From Volvox africanus (lineage: Eukaryota > Chlorophyta > Chlorophyceae > Chlamydomonadales > Volvocaceae), in assembly GCA_030268105.1 (NCBI GenBank), contig BSDZ01000008.1, positions 4,960,001 through 5,024,000 of the forward strand: a stretch of DNA of 64,000 bases, given 5' to 3'. Under the pieces are notes generated by a model. That model searched no databases. It was not told where the DNA came from and saw only the letters and a program-made list of their open reading frames with translations. The position numbers and the translations under genes are program-made. Below, piece by piece: positions 31,501-43,363 of this stretch (position 1 is its first letter; every line of letters starts with the position of its first letter).

Positions 31501-34500
31501 GAGTTGACGCCTTAGTTGATTCGGCAAATTCCGCTGGATGCTGGTGGTGGGTGCTGAACCTGGGAAAACCACTGATTTCGGAGAAGTCGGCATGGGAGAC
31601 TGGATGAGGGTGCCCCGAAACACCGGGGAAGGTAGGGACTGCCAGGTTAGTGGCCACGGGTGATGTACCCCCCTATCCTACACACAACAATAATTCCAGT
31701 TATGGGGACAACTTCTGGCTCCAGAATCGCATGGCTTCAGTGCTTGTCACTTCGGAAGCTCATTATAGCTTATTTAAGCAATCTTATGAAATAGTATTTA
31801 TGTGCCCTGGTAAACGTTTTTGCATTTGAAGGCCTACACAGAAAGGGCTCTGGGGGTGCTCCTGGACAGCTATTTGGGGCCGTCCGGGGACCCTGGAACA
31901 AATAATCTGGCTTTTTGCTTATGATGCAGCAGGCAGGTTCTGCTGGTACTGCTGATATATTAATATAATATATATGATATAATTTAATATATTTGTACAT
32001 ATAGTACGTTACATATATTACACTTTCGCGTACCTACTGGTCCTGCTGTTCAGTGGCGTGGACAGCATGCGTTTACCTTATACAGAACGCTCAGGTAAAG
32101 AAGGCCAGAAGTACCTGAGGTACCTGCCTGCTGCATAATAAGAAAAGCCTAATGCAAGCCTCACTGGTACATGCAGGTGTACCGTATCTCAATGATCAAG
32201 TAGACACCTGTAGTGAACCCCTGCCACCCTTATGCACTCCATGTAAACACTGTTTTATAGGAAACCCAATGAAGGGTGGTATCGAAAGATAACGGTTGTT
32301 TTGCAAGAGCCCGATTATGTAGCATCACAGACCAAGTCGTACTTGGGATGCTGTAGGACCTTGAATCGGGCGTAACCTTCTGAAGTCACTCTGACAACTG
32401 GAAAATCAGTGAACCAGGAACCAGGTGTTCCACCTTTTACCATTTAGTCGGTAAAAGGCCCACTCCATACAGGTTATGGAATACCGACAGCTTCGATTTT
32501 TCGGGAGGATGGTTAGTAATGGCGGCTGGCGGCTGGCGGCTGCCGCCAACTCCGCAATCCTGGCTTGCGATGGGATTGTGAACTGGTTAAAAACAGTTAA
32601 ACTGGTATTTAGTTAGATTATGATTATTAAAAATTAACAGATTATTATATTCTCTTAAGCATTTACTGAACTGCATTAAGGATACAATAAATACTACCAT
32701 GCATCCCCCTTCCCATGTATATTGTGCAGGTGTGAACCTCGCCCTCACCTATAAACAGATCGTCACATCTTCCCAGTCTACAGGTTCCAGGCCATCATAT
32801 GCTGCAGATGGCGATAATCAAACAATCTTCCATTCGGCATATCCTGGAGATGTGGGATCCGGGTCGGATTCCGATTTCAAACCGTTTATTGGCCTTCAGC
32901 TATCCCAGCTCTCAACTATCGAAAGAATTGTTATCCTGAACCGCCCCGGATTTGAGGAGCGCTTACAGAACGCAGAAGTGCGCGTGGGAACAAATGCCAT
33001 CACCAACAGCAGCAGCACGTTGGGAAGCAACGCCTTGGTTTGGAAGCAGAATGCCACTCAGGGCTCTGTCATTGAGATTCGCCTGAACCCTCCAGCCGTT
33101 GGCCTCTGGGTTTCTCTTCAGAACCTAAATCCAACGACGTGGCATACTGCTAAGGGATATCCTCATGTTCTCAATTTCTTGGAGATTCAAGTGCTTGGTG
33201 TTCCAGCAGGTAGAAGGTATGCATGCAGTATGCATGCAGTATGCATGCAGTATGCATGTAGTATCCTGGGGTATCTAAGGCTAGTATGCAGGATGGTCAG
33301 GAAACTGGACATCTTCCGATCGGGCCTAAACAGTTTTGGCGGATATTAACACAGAGACACAACAGCAGCCATGTATCTGTCTGTATAAATTGTTATTTTT
33401 GCTTTTGTGAGCCTTGATTTTAGTTCAGGTCAGGTAATGAAAAGGTTCGTCTATGAATGATGGTTACAAACCTCCAATAAGCAAAAAAGGTAGGGGCCAT
33501 TTGAGCCCCTTCAGGACATGATATGAAAATCGCATAATACCACCTTGCTTAAGTTCTCATAATAATTTATTATAATAATAATTATTATAATTAATGAATG
33601 GCTGCTCCGCACTACTTATTCTGCGTGTATCATCCATGCGTAGTTGATGCCCATCCCTGCATAGAACACTACCCTGGATGGCACCCAGACGCCTTTGGCT
33701 TCTCCTGAAAATACCTGTAAACATGCTAGGCCTGTTCCAGGGACCCCTATCTGTAACTTTAGATCACGTGAACCACGACTTACCAGGGATAGGAAAAGAG
33801 TCTCACGTGAAGGAAAACCTTTTTCGAGGTGTAACTGGAAAGATTTTGCCAAACTCGTGTCCAGGCACGACTGTTATGGCACGACTAATATGCCCCTCGA
33901 GCTCCAGATTCTACCCCGACCGAGAGCGGGCCAAAGACTCTAAAGTTAAGGGCAGAGTGCCCCCATGCCGATGGACGGTGACGACCCCAATTAAAGTGAC
34001 CTGCGAGCTAACCAGTAGCGGAGTTGACGCCTTAGTTGATTCGGCAAATTCCGCTGGATGCTGGTGGTGGGTGCTGAACCTGGGAAAACCACTGATTTCG
34101 GAGAAGTCGGCATGGGAGACTGGATGAGGGTGCCCCGAAACACCGGGGAAGGTAGGGACTGCCAGGTTAGTGGCCACGGGTGATGTACCCCCCTATCCTA
34201 CACACAACAATAATTCCAGTTATGGGGACAACTTCTGGCTCCAGAATCGCATGGCTTCAGTGCTTGTCACTTCGGAAGCTCATTATAGCTTATTTAAGCA
34301 ATCTTATGAAATAGTATTTATGTGCCCTGGTAAACGTTTTTGCATTTGAAGGCCTACACAGAAAGGGCTCTGGGGGTGCTCCTGGACAGCTATTTGGGGC
34401 CGTCCGGGGACCCTGGAACAAATAATCTGGCTTTTTGCTTATGATGCAGCAGGCAGGTTCTGCTGGTACTGCTGATATATTAATATAATATATATGATAT

Positions 34501-37500
34501 AATTTAATATATTTGTACATATAGTACGTTACATATATTACACTTTCGCGTACCTACTGGTCCTGCTGTTCAGTGGCGTGGACAGCATGCGTTTACCTTA
34601 TACAGAACGCTCAGGTAAAGAAGGCCAGAAGTACCTGAGGTACCTGCCTGCTGCATAATAAGAAAAGCCTAATGCAAGCCTCACTGGTACATGCAGGTGT
34701 ACCGTATCTCAATGATCAAGTAGACACCTGTAGTGAACCCCTGCCACCCTTATGCACTCCATGTAAACACTGTTTTATAGGAAACCCAATGAAGGGTGGT
34801 ATCGAAAGATAACGGTTGTTTTGCAAGAGCCCGATTATGTAGCATCACAGACCAAGTCGTACTTGGGATGCTGTAGGACCTTGAATCGGGCGTAACCTTC
34901 TGAAGTCACTCTGACAACTGGAAAATCAGTGAACCAGGAACCAGGTGTTCCACCTTTTACCATTTAGTCGGTAAAAGGCCCACTCCATACAGGTTATGGA
35001 ATACCGACAGCTTCGATTTTTCGGGAGGATGGTTAGTAATGGCGGCTGGCGGCTGGCGGCTGCCGCCAACTCCGCAATCCTGGCTTGCGATGGGATTGTG
35101 AACTGGTTAAAAACAGTTAAACTGGTATTTAGTTAGATTATGATTATTAAAAATTAACAGATTATTATATTCTCTTAAGCATTTACTGAACTGCATTAAG
35201 GATACAATAAATACTACCATGCATCCCCCTTCCCATGTATATTGTGCAGGTGTGAACCTCGCCCTCACCTATAAACAGATCGTCACATCTTCCCAGTCTA
35301 CAGGTTCCAGGCCATCATATGCTGCAGATGGCGATAATCAAACAATCTTCCATTCGGCATATCCTGGAGATGTGGGATCCGGGTCGGATTCCGATTTCAA
35401 ACCGTTTATTGGCCTTCAGCTATCCCAGCTCTCAACTATCGAAAGAATTGTTATCCTGAACCGCCCCGGATTTGAGGAGCGCTTACAGAACGCAGAAGTG
35501 CGCGTGGGAACAAATGCCATCACCAACAGCAGCAGCACGTTGGGAAGCAACGCCTTGGTTTGGAAGCAGAATGCCACTCAGGGCTCTGTCATTGAGATTC
35601 GCCTGAACCCTCCAGCCGTTGGCCTCTGGGTTTCTCTTCAGAACCTAAATCCAACGACGTGGCATACTGCTAAGGGATATCCTCATGTTCTCAATTTCTT
35701 GGAGATTCAAGTGCTTGGTGTTCCAGCAGGTAGAAGGTATGCATGCAGTATGCATGCAGTATGCATGCAGTATGCATGTAGTATCCTGGGGTATCTAAGG
35801 CTAGTATGCAGGATGGTCAGGAAACTGGACATCTTCCGATCGGGCCTAAACAGTTTTGGCGGATATTAACACAGAGACACAACAGCAGCCATGTATCTGT
35901 CTGTATAAATTGTTATTTTTGCTTTTGTGAGCCTTGATTTTAGTTCAGGTCAGGTAATGAAAAGGTTCGTCTATGAATGATGGTTACAAACCTCCAATAA
36001 GCAAAAAAGGTAGGGGCCATTTGAGCCCCTTCAGGACATGATATGAAAATCGCATAATACCACCTTGCTTAAGTTCTCATAATAATTTATTATAATAATA
36101 ATTATTATAATTAATGAATGGCTGCTCCGCACTACTTATTCTGCGTGTATCATCCATGCGTAGTTGATGCCCATCCCTGCATAGAACACTACCCTGGATG
36201 GCACCCAGACGCCTTTGGCTTCTCCTGAAAATACCTGTAAACATGCTAGGCCTGTTCCAGGGACCCCTATCTGTAACTTTAGATCACGTGAACCACGACT
36301 TACCAGGGATAGGAAAAGAGTCTCACGTGAAGGAAAACCTTTTTCGAGGTGTAACTGGAAAGATTTTGCCAAACTCGTGTCCAGGCACGACTGTTATGGC
36401 ACGACTAATATGCCCCTCGAGCTCCAGATTCTACCCCGACCGAGAGCGGGCCAAAGACTCTAAAGTTAAGGGCAGAGTGCCCCCATGCCGATGGACGGTG
36501 ACGACCCCAATTAAAGTGACCTGCGAGCTAACCAGTAGCGGAGTTGACGCCTTAGTTGATTCGGCAAATTCCGCTGGATGCTGGTGGTGGGTGCTGAACC
36601 TGGGAAAACCACTGATTTCGGAGAAGTCGGCATGGGAGACTGGATGAGGGTGCCCCGAAACACCGGGGAAGGTAGGGACTGCCAGGTTAGTGGCCACGGG
36701 TGATGTACCCCCCTATCCTACACACAACAATAATTCCAGTTATGGGGACAACTTCTGGCTCCAGAATCGCATGGCTTCAGTGCTTGTCACTTCGGAAGCT
36801 CATTATAGCTTATTTAAGCAATCTTATGAAATAGTATTTATGTGCCCTGGTAAACGTTTTTGCATTTGAAGGCCTACACAGAAAGGGCTCTGGGGGTGCT
36901 CCTGGACAGCTATTTGGGGCCGTCCGGGGACCCTGGAACAAATAATCTGGCTTTTTGCTTATGATGCAGCAGGCAGGTTCTGCTGGTACTGCTGATATAT
37001 TAATATAATATATATGATATAATTTAATATATTTGTACATATAGTACGTTACATATATTACACTTTCGCGTACCTACTGGTCCTGCTGTTCAGTGGCGTG
37101 GACAGCATGCGTTTACCTTATACAGAACGCTCAGGTAAAGAAGGCCAGAAGTACCTGAGGTACCTGCCTGCTGCATAATAAGAAAAGCCTAATGCAAGCC
37201 TCACTGGTACATGCAGGTGTACCGTATCTCAATGATCAAGTAGACACCTGTAGTGAACCCCTGCCACCCTTATGCACTCCATGTAAACACTGTTTTATAG
37301 GAAACCCAATGAAGGGTGGTATCGAAAGATAACGGTTGTTTTGCAAGAGCCCGATTATGTAGCATCACAGACCAAGTCGTACTTGGGATGCTGTAGGACC
37401 TTGAATCGGGCGTAACCTTCTGAAGTCACTCTGACAACTGGAAAATCAGTGAACCAGGAACCAGGTGTTCCACCTTTTACCATTTAGTCGGTAAAAGGCC

Positions 37501-40500
37501 CACTCCATACAGGTTATGGAATACCGACAGCTTCGATTTTTCGGGAGGATGGTTAGTAATGGCGGCTGGCGGCTGGCGGCTGCCGCCAACTCCGCAATCC
37601 TGGCTTGCGATGGGATTGTGAACTGGTTAAAAACAGTTAAACTGGTATTTAGTTAGATTATGATTATTAAAAATTAACAGATTATTATATTCTCTTAAGC
37701 ATTTACTGAACTGCATTAAGGATACAATAAATACTACCATGCATCCCCCTTCCCATGTATATTGTGCAGGTGTGAACCTCGCCCTCACCTATAAACAGAT
37801 CGTCACATCTTCCCAGTCTACAGGTTCCAGGCCATCATATGCTGCAGATGGCGATAATCAAACAATCTTCCATTCGGCATATCCTGGAGATGTGGGATCC
37901 GGGTCGGATTCCGATTTCAAACCGTTTATTGGCCTTCAGCTATCCCAGCTCTCAACTATCGAAAGAATTGTTATCCTGAACCGCCCCGGATTTGAGGAGC
38001 GCTTACAGAACGCAGAAGTGCGCGTGGGAACAAATGCCATCACCAACAGCAGCAGCACGTTGGGAAGCAACGCCTTGGTTTGGAAGCAGAATGCCACTCA
38101 GGGCTCTGTCATTGAGATTCGCCTGAACCCTCCAGCCGTTGGCCTCTGGGTTTCTCTTCAGAACCTAAATCCAACGACGTGGCATACTGCTAAGGGATAT
38201 CCTCATGTTCTCAATTTCTTGGAGATTCAAGTGCTTGGTGTTCCAGCAGGTAGGAGGTATGCATGCATGCAGCCTTATGTGTATTTGAAGTAGTTTTGTG
38301 TTTTGGTGGCGGAAAATTAGTTATGAGCCCGTGAGCGAGGTAAGCGAAGGTAACACAGCATGTATGCATGAGGGCTTAACGCCTTCAACATGGAGGATCT
38401 CATTATGAATAGACGGAGTTGAAGTTATAGACGGCAAGGAAGCAGTTTACACACCGGGGACATGTTGTCTATCGACTATGGGATGGGTAAAATGATGGGT
38501 CATTACATACAGCAGCACGTACGCCCCAACTAGCCTGGCTGACTTCGATGCAGCAGGGACGGAACTCCGAAGAGAGCCTCACATACTACTCTGACGGATT
38601 GAAGAAGCCTAACTCTAGCTACCTGACTGCATGGAGAGTGGGTGGGGATAGAAACGCATTGAGGTGGGCCGCGGCTTTGATTTAAGAGGATGGGCACAAA
38701 CATACATGTGACACAATGCAGGGTATCTATGTACTCCTAACTAAAATCTAACCATCATTATTAGGTTATCACGCACGCAATCTCAGGCAGCATTAATTAC
38801 TTAGTAGAGAGCTACTGCACTGGTGTACATAAGGTTACGTTATCGCTTAGCTCACAAGCATTATAACATGGCAGGCCTGAAGCCGCTGGCGTACCTATCA
38901 GGTCCTGCTGATATGATTGTTTGGTCAGTACTCGTGAGATCGACGTTAACCAGGTTCTTAATATCCATAGACTAGGGGGATAGATGCACCCATTGGTTGA
39001 TGGGTTGATATGTTGCTGCTGGCCAGCTTGCCAGCCACATATTAACCTCGACCCCGACCAAGAGCGGGCCAAAGACCCTCAACAGGTAGAGGGCATGGGT
39101 GCCCCCATGTCGATGGACGGTGAAGGACCCGATTATAGTGACCTGCGAGCTGACCAGGAGCGGAGTTGACGCCTTAGTTGAGTCGGCAGATTCCGCTGGA
39201 TGCCGATGCTGGGTGCTGAACCCGGGAAGAGCACTGAATTCGGAGAAGTCGGCATGGGAGACTGGATGAGGGTGCCCCGAAATACCGGGGAAGGTAGGGA
39301 CTGCCAGGTTAGTGGCCACGGGTGAAGCTGTACCCCCCTATCCCACACAACATATTAAACCGCCCTGTGGATGCATTCCCCTTGATAGGGCGTGGGGGAC
39401 TGTTTGTAATCAGGATTGCCGTCTGTAAGAATCAAATTTGGGATCCCAGGGCACAGTGTGGCACCTTGTTAGCACTTGTAAAGGGCGGCATCTTGCATAC
39501 ACATAGCTACATGAACATGCATGGTATATTTATATATATCACCGGGATTATTTTTTATTTCACGGCATGGTGCTGCCACCCCCGGGGAAGAGGCTAAGGA
39601 CAAACCATGCTGGGTTAAAAGATGCTTCGTATGTTTTAAAGCAATTTTCCCAGGTTGGCCCTTTTATGGTATTCTAAAGCTTTTATATAATCAGGTAAAC
39701 GTTCTTTATCCATCTTAATATACACAATTAATTTAATCAGGGTATTTGCTAAGCAAGGATATACACAAGTACAGATAATGACAAGATGGAAAATATAGAG
39801 GTAAAAGCAATAATCAAAGACATTGTCCCAGAAAAGGTAAAAGAAATAACATTAGCTACCAATGTTGAAGTCAGCATAGCGCCCATTACTACATATTACT
39901 TGATTTGACAATCTTCCGTGTATGAGTGTTTCTCATTCTCAACACTTCCCCGTGAGCGACACTCTCTAGTCCTCACAAACATCCCCCAGACTGCCTCATC
40001 CTGATTCCCTCAGACTTGTTCAACAGCCAGCGGGAATATAACCGGCGACCATTCGGCCAACCGCGCACATGCGAGCGGGGCTCATAACCTGTTGGTGCCA
40101 GCAAAGCGCTTGGCCCCTCGTGGGCTGTATTACTAGTTCAGACATTCTTCCGTTTATGACTGTTACTCATTCTCAAAAACCAATTCCGGTAGCTGGCACG
40201 AAGATGGCGAAAAACTATTTGTTTCTGGTATTGAATTATTACCGGAAGAATATACCATGGTTATTGAACCTAAAAACATATATAAATAAAATATTTAAAA
40301 TAACATAAGCGGGGTTCATGGAAAAAGTTAGAAAAACAAATACAACTATACCATTACTTGCGGAATAGTAAATCAATCTTCATCTGGATGGAGCCAGGAT
40401 ATTTAATGTTTAGGTAGAAGATAAAATACCCAAAAGCTTCACTATAGTAACTGCATATATCAAGAAAACAAGTAGGGTGTCGGCTTCCTCGAAGCCGGAG

Positions 40501-43028
40501 AAAAAGGGCGGGGCCCCCCACAATCCGTACAGGCCGGTTACTTCACAATGAAACGGTTTGAAGTTTGCGAGTTTGCGATGATGCCGGCTCATGACGTTAA
40601 GCAGGCAAACGACTGCAAACGCAAGGGCAGGGACCTCACGTCCCAACGGACGCGCGCGCGCGCGCGGAGGCCAATCCGCGCGCGCGTGTTGGCGGAGGCC
40701 TTTCCAACACGAACAGCGAGGACGTCAAGTGTTAGAGTGTCGCCAGTACTACTGATGGAAAGCTTTAAGCTGTATCTCCGAAATGCCTGCGGCTTCAGCA
40801 ATTCACCAAATATAGTAATTGTAAATTGTAATATTTACTGATTTTTCCTAGTTCTTTTTAGGTAAATTAAAAAGAGGGCTTCAAAGAATTATCTTGCAAG
40901 TTCAGGATATTTATTATGTAATGTCTTGTCCAATAGCAAGAATGGTGTGGGTGCAAAAGAACTTCAACTTAGCTTGGCGCAATACGTCAAATAATCAGGA
41001 AAATGTTCCTGCTCAGGATCTTAGTGCGGGCAAAGCTCAACTGATAAAGAAATTGATACCGTTCTTTCTGCAAATTATATTCAAAAGCTCTATAGCTCCC
41101 AAAAATCAATAAACTCTTTATTTGTTAGATCCTTTAGCTTAAAAGTAACATATATGCATATATATTAGATATTACACTGTGGGTGACTTGCACCGGGGGC
41201 CCTGACCAGGCCGAACCACAGCGCAAGCGGGTGCACCTGGCTTAGTCTGTTCACTCTGCCCTGCGCTCCTCTCCTTGCTTGAGCCAGCAAGGATACACAA
41301 ACCTCACAAGCCTTAAACCTGGCCACTCAAAGGAACAGAGCTTGTAGTAATGGAGAGCCGCATAAGCCTATCGAGATGCTGACAGGAAGCTTCTGCGCCT
41401 TCCTATGGTGCTGTTTTGTGGGCCGTACATGTACGATTATTACAGAGCCTTATCAGCCAAGCACACCAGCGCCCAAAAGGAGAGGGCAAGGAGGCAACCC
41501 ATAAATATTATATATTAAACAATATATATTATATATATAATATTATATATATAACTCTTACACACATATACATATAATTGTGAATACATGCATATCCATA
41601 TATTATTGCAGTAATAGTAACACACATACATCTAGCATAGCCACGATCCTAAGTACAAATAAAACTGTTAACATCTTGCTTCCTGCTAGCGAAGTACATT
41701 CAATATATTCACCTGCTGCCCTTAAGTGCTTGTTATGCATACCCTGCCTTGCATGCCTGCTGTGCGTGTGTATGTCCCAATTAAAACTGTATGCAGAAGC
41801 CTCTCCTCGGCGTCCTGAGCCCCCAAACCCAATATTTGATGATGATGGTGATGATGAAGTAGGCCCGGTAGAATGTGAGGAGTATGAAATCATTACAGCT
41901 GGGAGTAACTTGACGTCTTTAGCGTCTGCCTTTGAATTGACCGTCGCGGAATTGCTCAAGCTGAACCCCGTGTTCGAGGCAGCCAATCTCGAGATGGGTG
42001 TAGGTGTACCCCTGTGCGTGGTTGGAACCGTTCGGGCCAACATTTCTGAAACACTGCCGGCCGTGGCCCTGGCGGGTTCTCAAGCAGCAACTCAAGCAGC
42101 AACTCAAGCAGCAACTCAAGCAGCAACTCAAGCAGCAACTCAAGCAGCAGGTAAACAGGACGGTAAATATGGGAAACGGCCTGGCTCCGTGATCACCGTC
42201 GAAATTCCACCTGGTGTTGGCACGTACTACGAGATCATTCAAAGAGCTCAGCCACCACTTGACATACTCACATTTGTTAAGCTGAACCCTACCTTGGACA
42301 TCTCAGCAGCACCTTCTAACACATCCGGCAGCAAGGTGTACCTCCCGAACGGAACAGATATAGTAAGTGCAGGTGCAGGTGCTCGCACTCCTAGATCTGT
42401 TGTTGACAGGGACTGTCTTGTCGGACAGTGGGGTGATTGGAGTGCTTGTGGTGCTGACGGCACAAGGGCCAGGTACAGGAACATCTACCATGAAGCATCG
42501 GGATCTGGAAGGCCATGCGCGCCTGACTTTGAGACTCAGCTGTGCAACACAACGAAGGCAGGACTCTCAAGGCGCATGCTGCTTACGACGTACCAATGCC
42601 CAGATGGATATAACGGTTGCTCTGTGCCTTTGGGCATCGGTTACTACCATCTTTTTGTTCCGGCCTGCAACATCCATGACATATGCTACGGCTGCCACAG
42701 CCACGAGTGGTGGAACAACTTTGCCACGAAGGACTACTGTGACTCTGTGTTTTACAGCAAGATGAAATCGCAATGCAAGACTCACTGGTCGCGGTGGTAC
42801 CAGATCTTCAACCGCCTGTTTTGCTACAATGTGGCCGGACTTTACTTGGATGCTGTCTTTTATTTCGGGTGGTCCGCCTATGGTGACGTTACCAACAACC
42901 CTAACCGGTTGGGAAGGGGATGCTACTGGTACCCCTGGGAGCAAGAGATTAACAATGTCCGTGGTGGCGGTTTCCACCCAGGGTGGGCAGGATGCCCTTG
43001 CAATGGCACTAGCTGCGAGTACTGGTAG
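25104..43028 (+). CDS. Secreted mosaic protein: 4x fucolectin-type, LysM, TSP1, PLA2-like domain
   Basis: Exons are 25104-25266, 30215-30700, 32730-33209, 35250-35729, 37770-38249 and 41797-43028. All junctions are phase 1, giving 1106 residues. Exon 1 is a signal peptide (CLAIVSCSLVFAAVTAPAGA). Each of the next four exons encodes one F5/8C-fucolectin-like domain with NLALTYKQIVTSSQSTGSRP, YAADGDNQ and ILNRPGFEERLQNAEVRVG. The RxD of the eel agglutinin fucose site is missing. The last exon has LysM (ITAGSNLTSLASAFELTVAE), a weaker second LysM, a 12-base coding repeat (AATQ), TSP1 (VGQWGDWSACG) and a phospholipase A2-like domain with the catalytic His-Asp pair (CNIHDICYGCH, then CDSVFYSKM). 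Such a protein would bind surface glycans or chitin-like polymers and hydrolyse or bind lipids outside the cell (inference). It could be two genes if the large introns are misjudged. Confidence 0.72.
25521..25557. repeat. (AT)n microsatellite
   Basis: A run of about 14 AT units within the first intron of the mosaic gene. Confidence 0.85.
26096..26161 (+). CDS. Candidate 22-codon cassette exon in intron 1 of the mosaic gene
   Basis: Bounded by acceptor CTCGCCCGCAG and donor CAG|GTACGG. At 66 bases it keeps phase. In phase 1, required by the flanking exons, it reads 22 codons without a stop; in phase 0 it reads MPQSLELLDFMTALVQDTSS, also open. It may be a skipped or alternative exon, or chance. 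Confidence 0.25.
27598..27725 (-). repeat. Fragment of LINE 3' UTR
   Basis: CTCCA-CTCCATTGCCTCCCAAGCAAAC and CCCAGGGACCCTCAGGGA match the segment at about 12070-12135 of the BIOF-intron LINE in the same orientation. Confidence 0.6.
28500..29160. repeat. Degenerate 16-bp minisatellite (AGTGGTACCGCRTGAT)
   Basis: Roughly twenty diverged units of about 16 bases with a palindromic GGTACC core, for example AGCGATACCGCACAAT, AGTGATACCGCGTGAT and AGTGGTACCGCATGAT around 28665-28725. Short AT-rich spacers (ATGATGAAAA-CAT) interrupt the array. It lies in the large first intron of the mosaic gene. Confidence 0.7.
29161..30214. other. Intron sequence of mosaic gene; nothing distinct
   Basis: Unique-looking intronic DNA up to the first fucolectin exon. 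No open frame with motif and no repeat could be supported. Confidence 0.4.
30223..38260 (+). repeat. Tandem array of exon-plus-intron units, 2.51-2.52 kb
   Basis: Three full units (30223-32731, 32732-35251, 35252-37771) and a fourth partial unit (37772-~38260) each start inside the fucolectin exon at GTGAACCTCGCC. Units two and three look identical over 2520 bases. Unit one differs by an 11-bp deletion in a TATGCATGCAG minisatellite beside the splice donor and by a GTAGGA versus GTAGAA donor. Each full unit contains a copy of the 330 bp dispersed repeat in its intron, so that insertion predates the amplification. Confidence 0.95.
31342..31685 (+). repeat. Dispersed ~330 bp repeat, copy 2 (repeated at 33862 and 36382 within the tandem array)
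   Basis: Over 95% like the copy at 8730 by eye. It starts at GGCACGACTGTTATGGCACG and ends CCCCCCTATCCTACACACAA. Copies at 33862-34205 and 36382-36725 are part of the tandem units. Confidence 0.85.
38261..39029. other. Intron sequence; nothing distinct
   Basis: Begins immediately after homology among the tandem units ends. No repeat or exon is recognised. Confidence 0.4.
39030..39352 (+). repeat. Dispersed ~330 bp repeat, copy 5
   Basis: Diverged copy: GAGCGGGCCAAAGAC, GACCTGCGAGCTGACCAGGA, GAGAAGTCGGCATGGGAGAC and the CCCCCCTATCCCACACAA end are conserved. The 5' part differs from the other copies. Confidence 0.8.
39353..40034. other. Intron sequence; nothing distinct
   Basis: AT-rich unique sequence without motifs. 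A pair of related words (TTGACAATCTTCCGTGTATGA at ~39905 and CAGACATTCTTCCGTTTATGA at ~40138) brackets the SINE-like copy and may be parts of the same element. Confidence 0.35.
40035..40135 (-). repeat. tRNA-derived SINE-like element, copy 2
   Basis: Diverged relative of the segment at 7257-7340: shared GGAAT-T-AACCGGCGACC, GCAAAGCGC--GGCCCCTCGTG and GTATTAC blocks in the same orientation. The B-box is degenerate. Confidence 0.35.
40657..40686. repeat. Perfect CG-rich hairpin (12-bp stem, 6-base loop)
   Basis: Left arm CGCGCGCGCGGA, loop GGCCAA, right arm TCCGCGCGCGCG, within a longer (CG)n run from 40650. It could extrude a cruciform or adopt Z-DNA. It lies in the last intron of the mosaic gene. 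Confidence 0.85.
41178..41330 (-). repeat. Fragment of LINE 3' UTR
   Basis: CGGGGGCCCTGACCAGGCCGA, CACCTGGCTTAGTC and GAGCCAGCAAGGA-ACA match about 11.93-12.05 kb. Confidence 0.7.
41373..41445 (+). repeat. ~70 bp dispersed repeat with GTACATGTAC palindrome, copy 1
   Basis: GAGATGCTGACAGGAAGCTTCTG...TGGGCCGTACATGTACGATTATTACA. Related copies lie at 43243-43312 (minus) and 46196-46266 (plus). Confidence 0.65.
42080..42150 (+). repeat. In-frame 12-base coding repeat (CAAGCAGCAACT)n
   Basis: Six nearly perfect units encode (QAAT)n in the linker after the first LysM domain of the mosaic protein; length variation would be in frame. Confidence 0.9.
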
Positions 43029-43084
43029 TTGGAGGTATTTTTGACACATCATTAATGATACGTTAAACGCGTTCACAATGTGTA

Positions 43085-43230
43085 TGTAAGGGTGAAATGG
43101 TGAAAGGGTGTATGAAATTGTGTATATATGAAAGGATGTTACACAGCATGTGAGCGACTTGCCCTGAAAGGACAAGCACTGGGGGCCTTGACCGAGCCAA
43201 ACCACAGACAGTGGGGGGGGGGGAACATGG
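43085..43230 (-). repeat. Fragment of LINE 3' UTR directly after the mosaic gene
   Basis: GAAAGGATGTTACACAGCATG, GCGACTTGCCCTGAAAGGAC and a poly-G run match 11.88-11.99 kb. It starts 57 bases after the stop codon of the mosaic gene. Confidence 0.75.
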
Positions 43231-43242
43231 AGGTACATATGT

Positions 43243-43312
43243 AGTAGTCATACATGTACGGCCAACACACCAGCACAATGTTAAGGTGCAGAAGCACCGT
43301 ATCAGCAGCTTG
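43243..43312 (-). repeat. ~70 bp dispersed repeat, copy 2
   Basis: Reverse complement reads CTGATACGGTGCTTCTGCACC...GTGTTGGCCGTACATGTATG, matching the copies at 41373 and 46196. Confidence 0.65.
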
Positions 43313-43330
43313 AGAGGCCTTTATAGCTAT

Positions 43331-43363
<33 letters not shown>
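43331..43363. repeat. (TAA)n tail
   Basis: Ten or so TAA units. On the minus strand this is a (TTA)n tract at the 3' end of the retrotransposon fragment at 43.36-45.40 kb, the usual position of a LINE simple-sequence tail. Confidence 0.8.

Noticed and set aside
31158..31607. 149-codon plus frame and 88-codon minus frame repeated in the tandem units
   Set aside because: They lie in the 330 bp dispersed repeat; both strands are open by composition, and the copy at 48 kb is frameshifted.
41603..42242. Minus-strand open frames opposite the LysM region
   Set aside because: They arise from the repetitive CAAGCAGCAACT tract and mirror the real plus-strand coding sequence.
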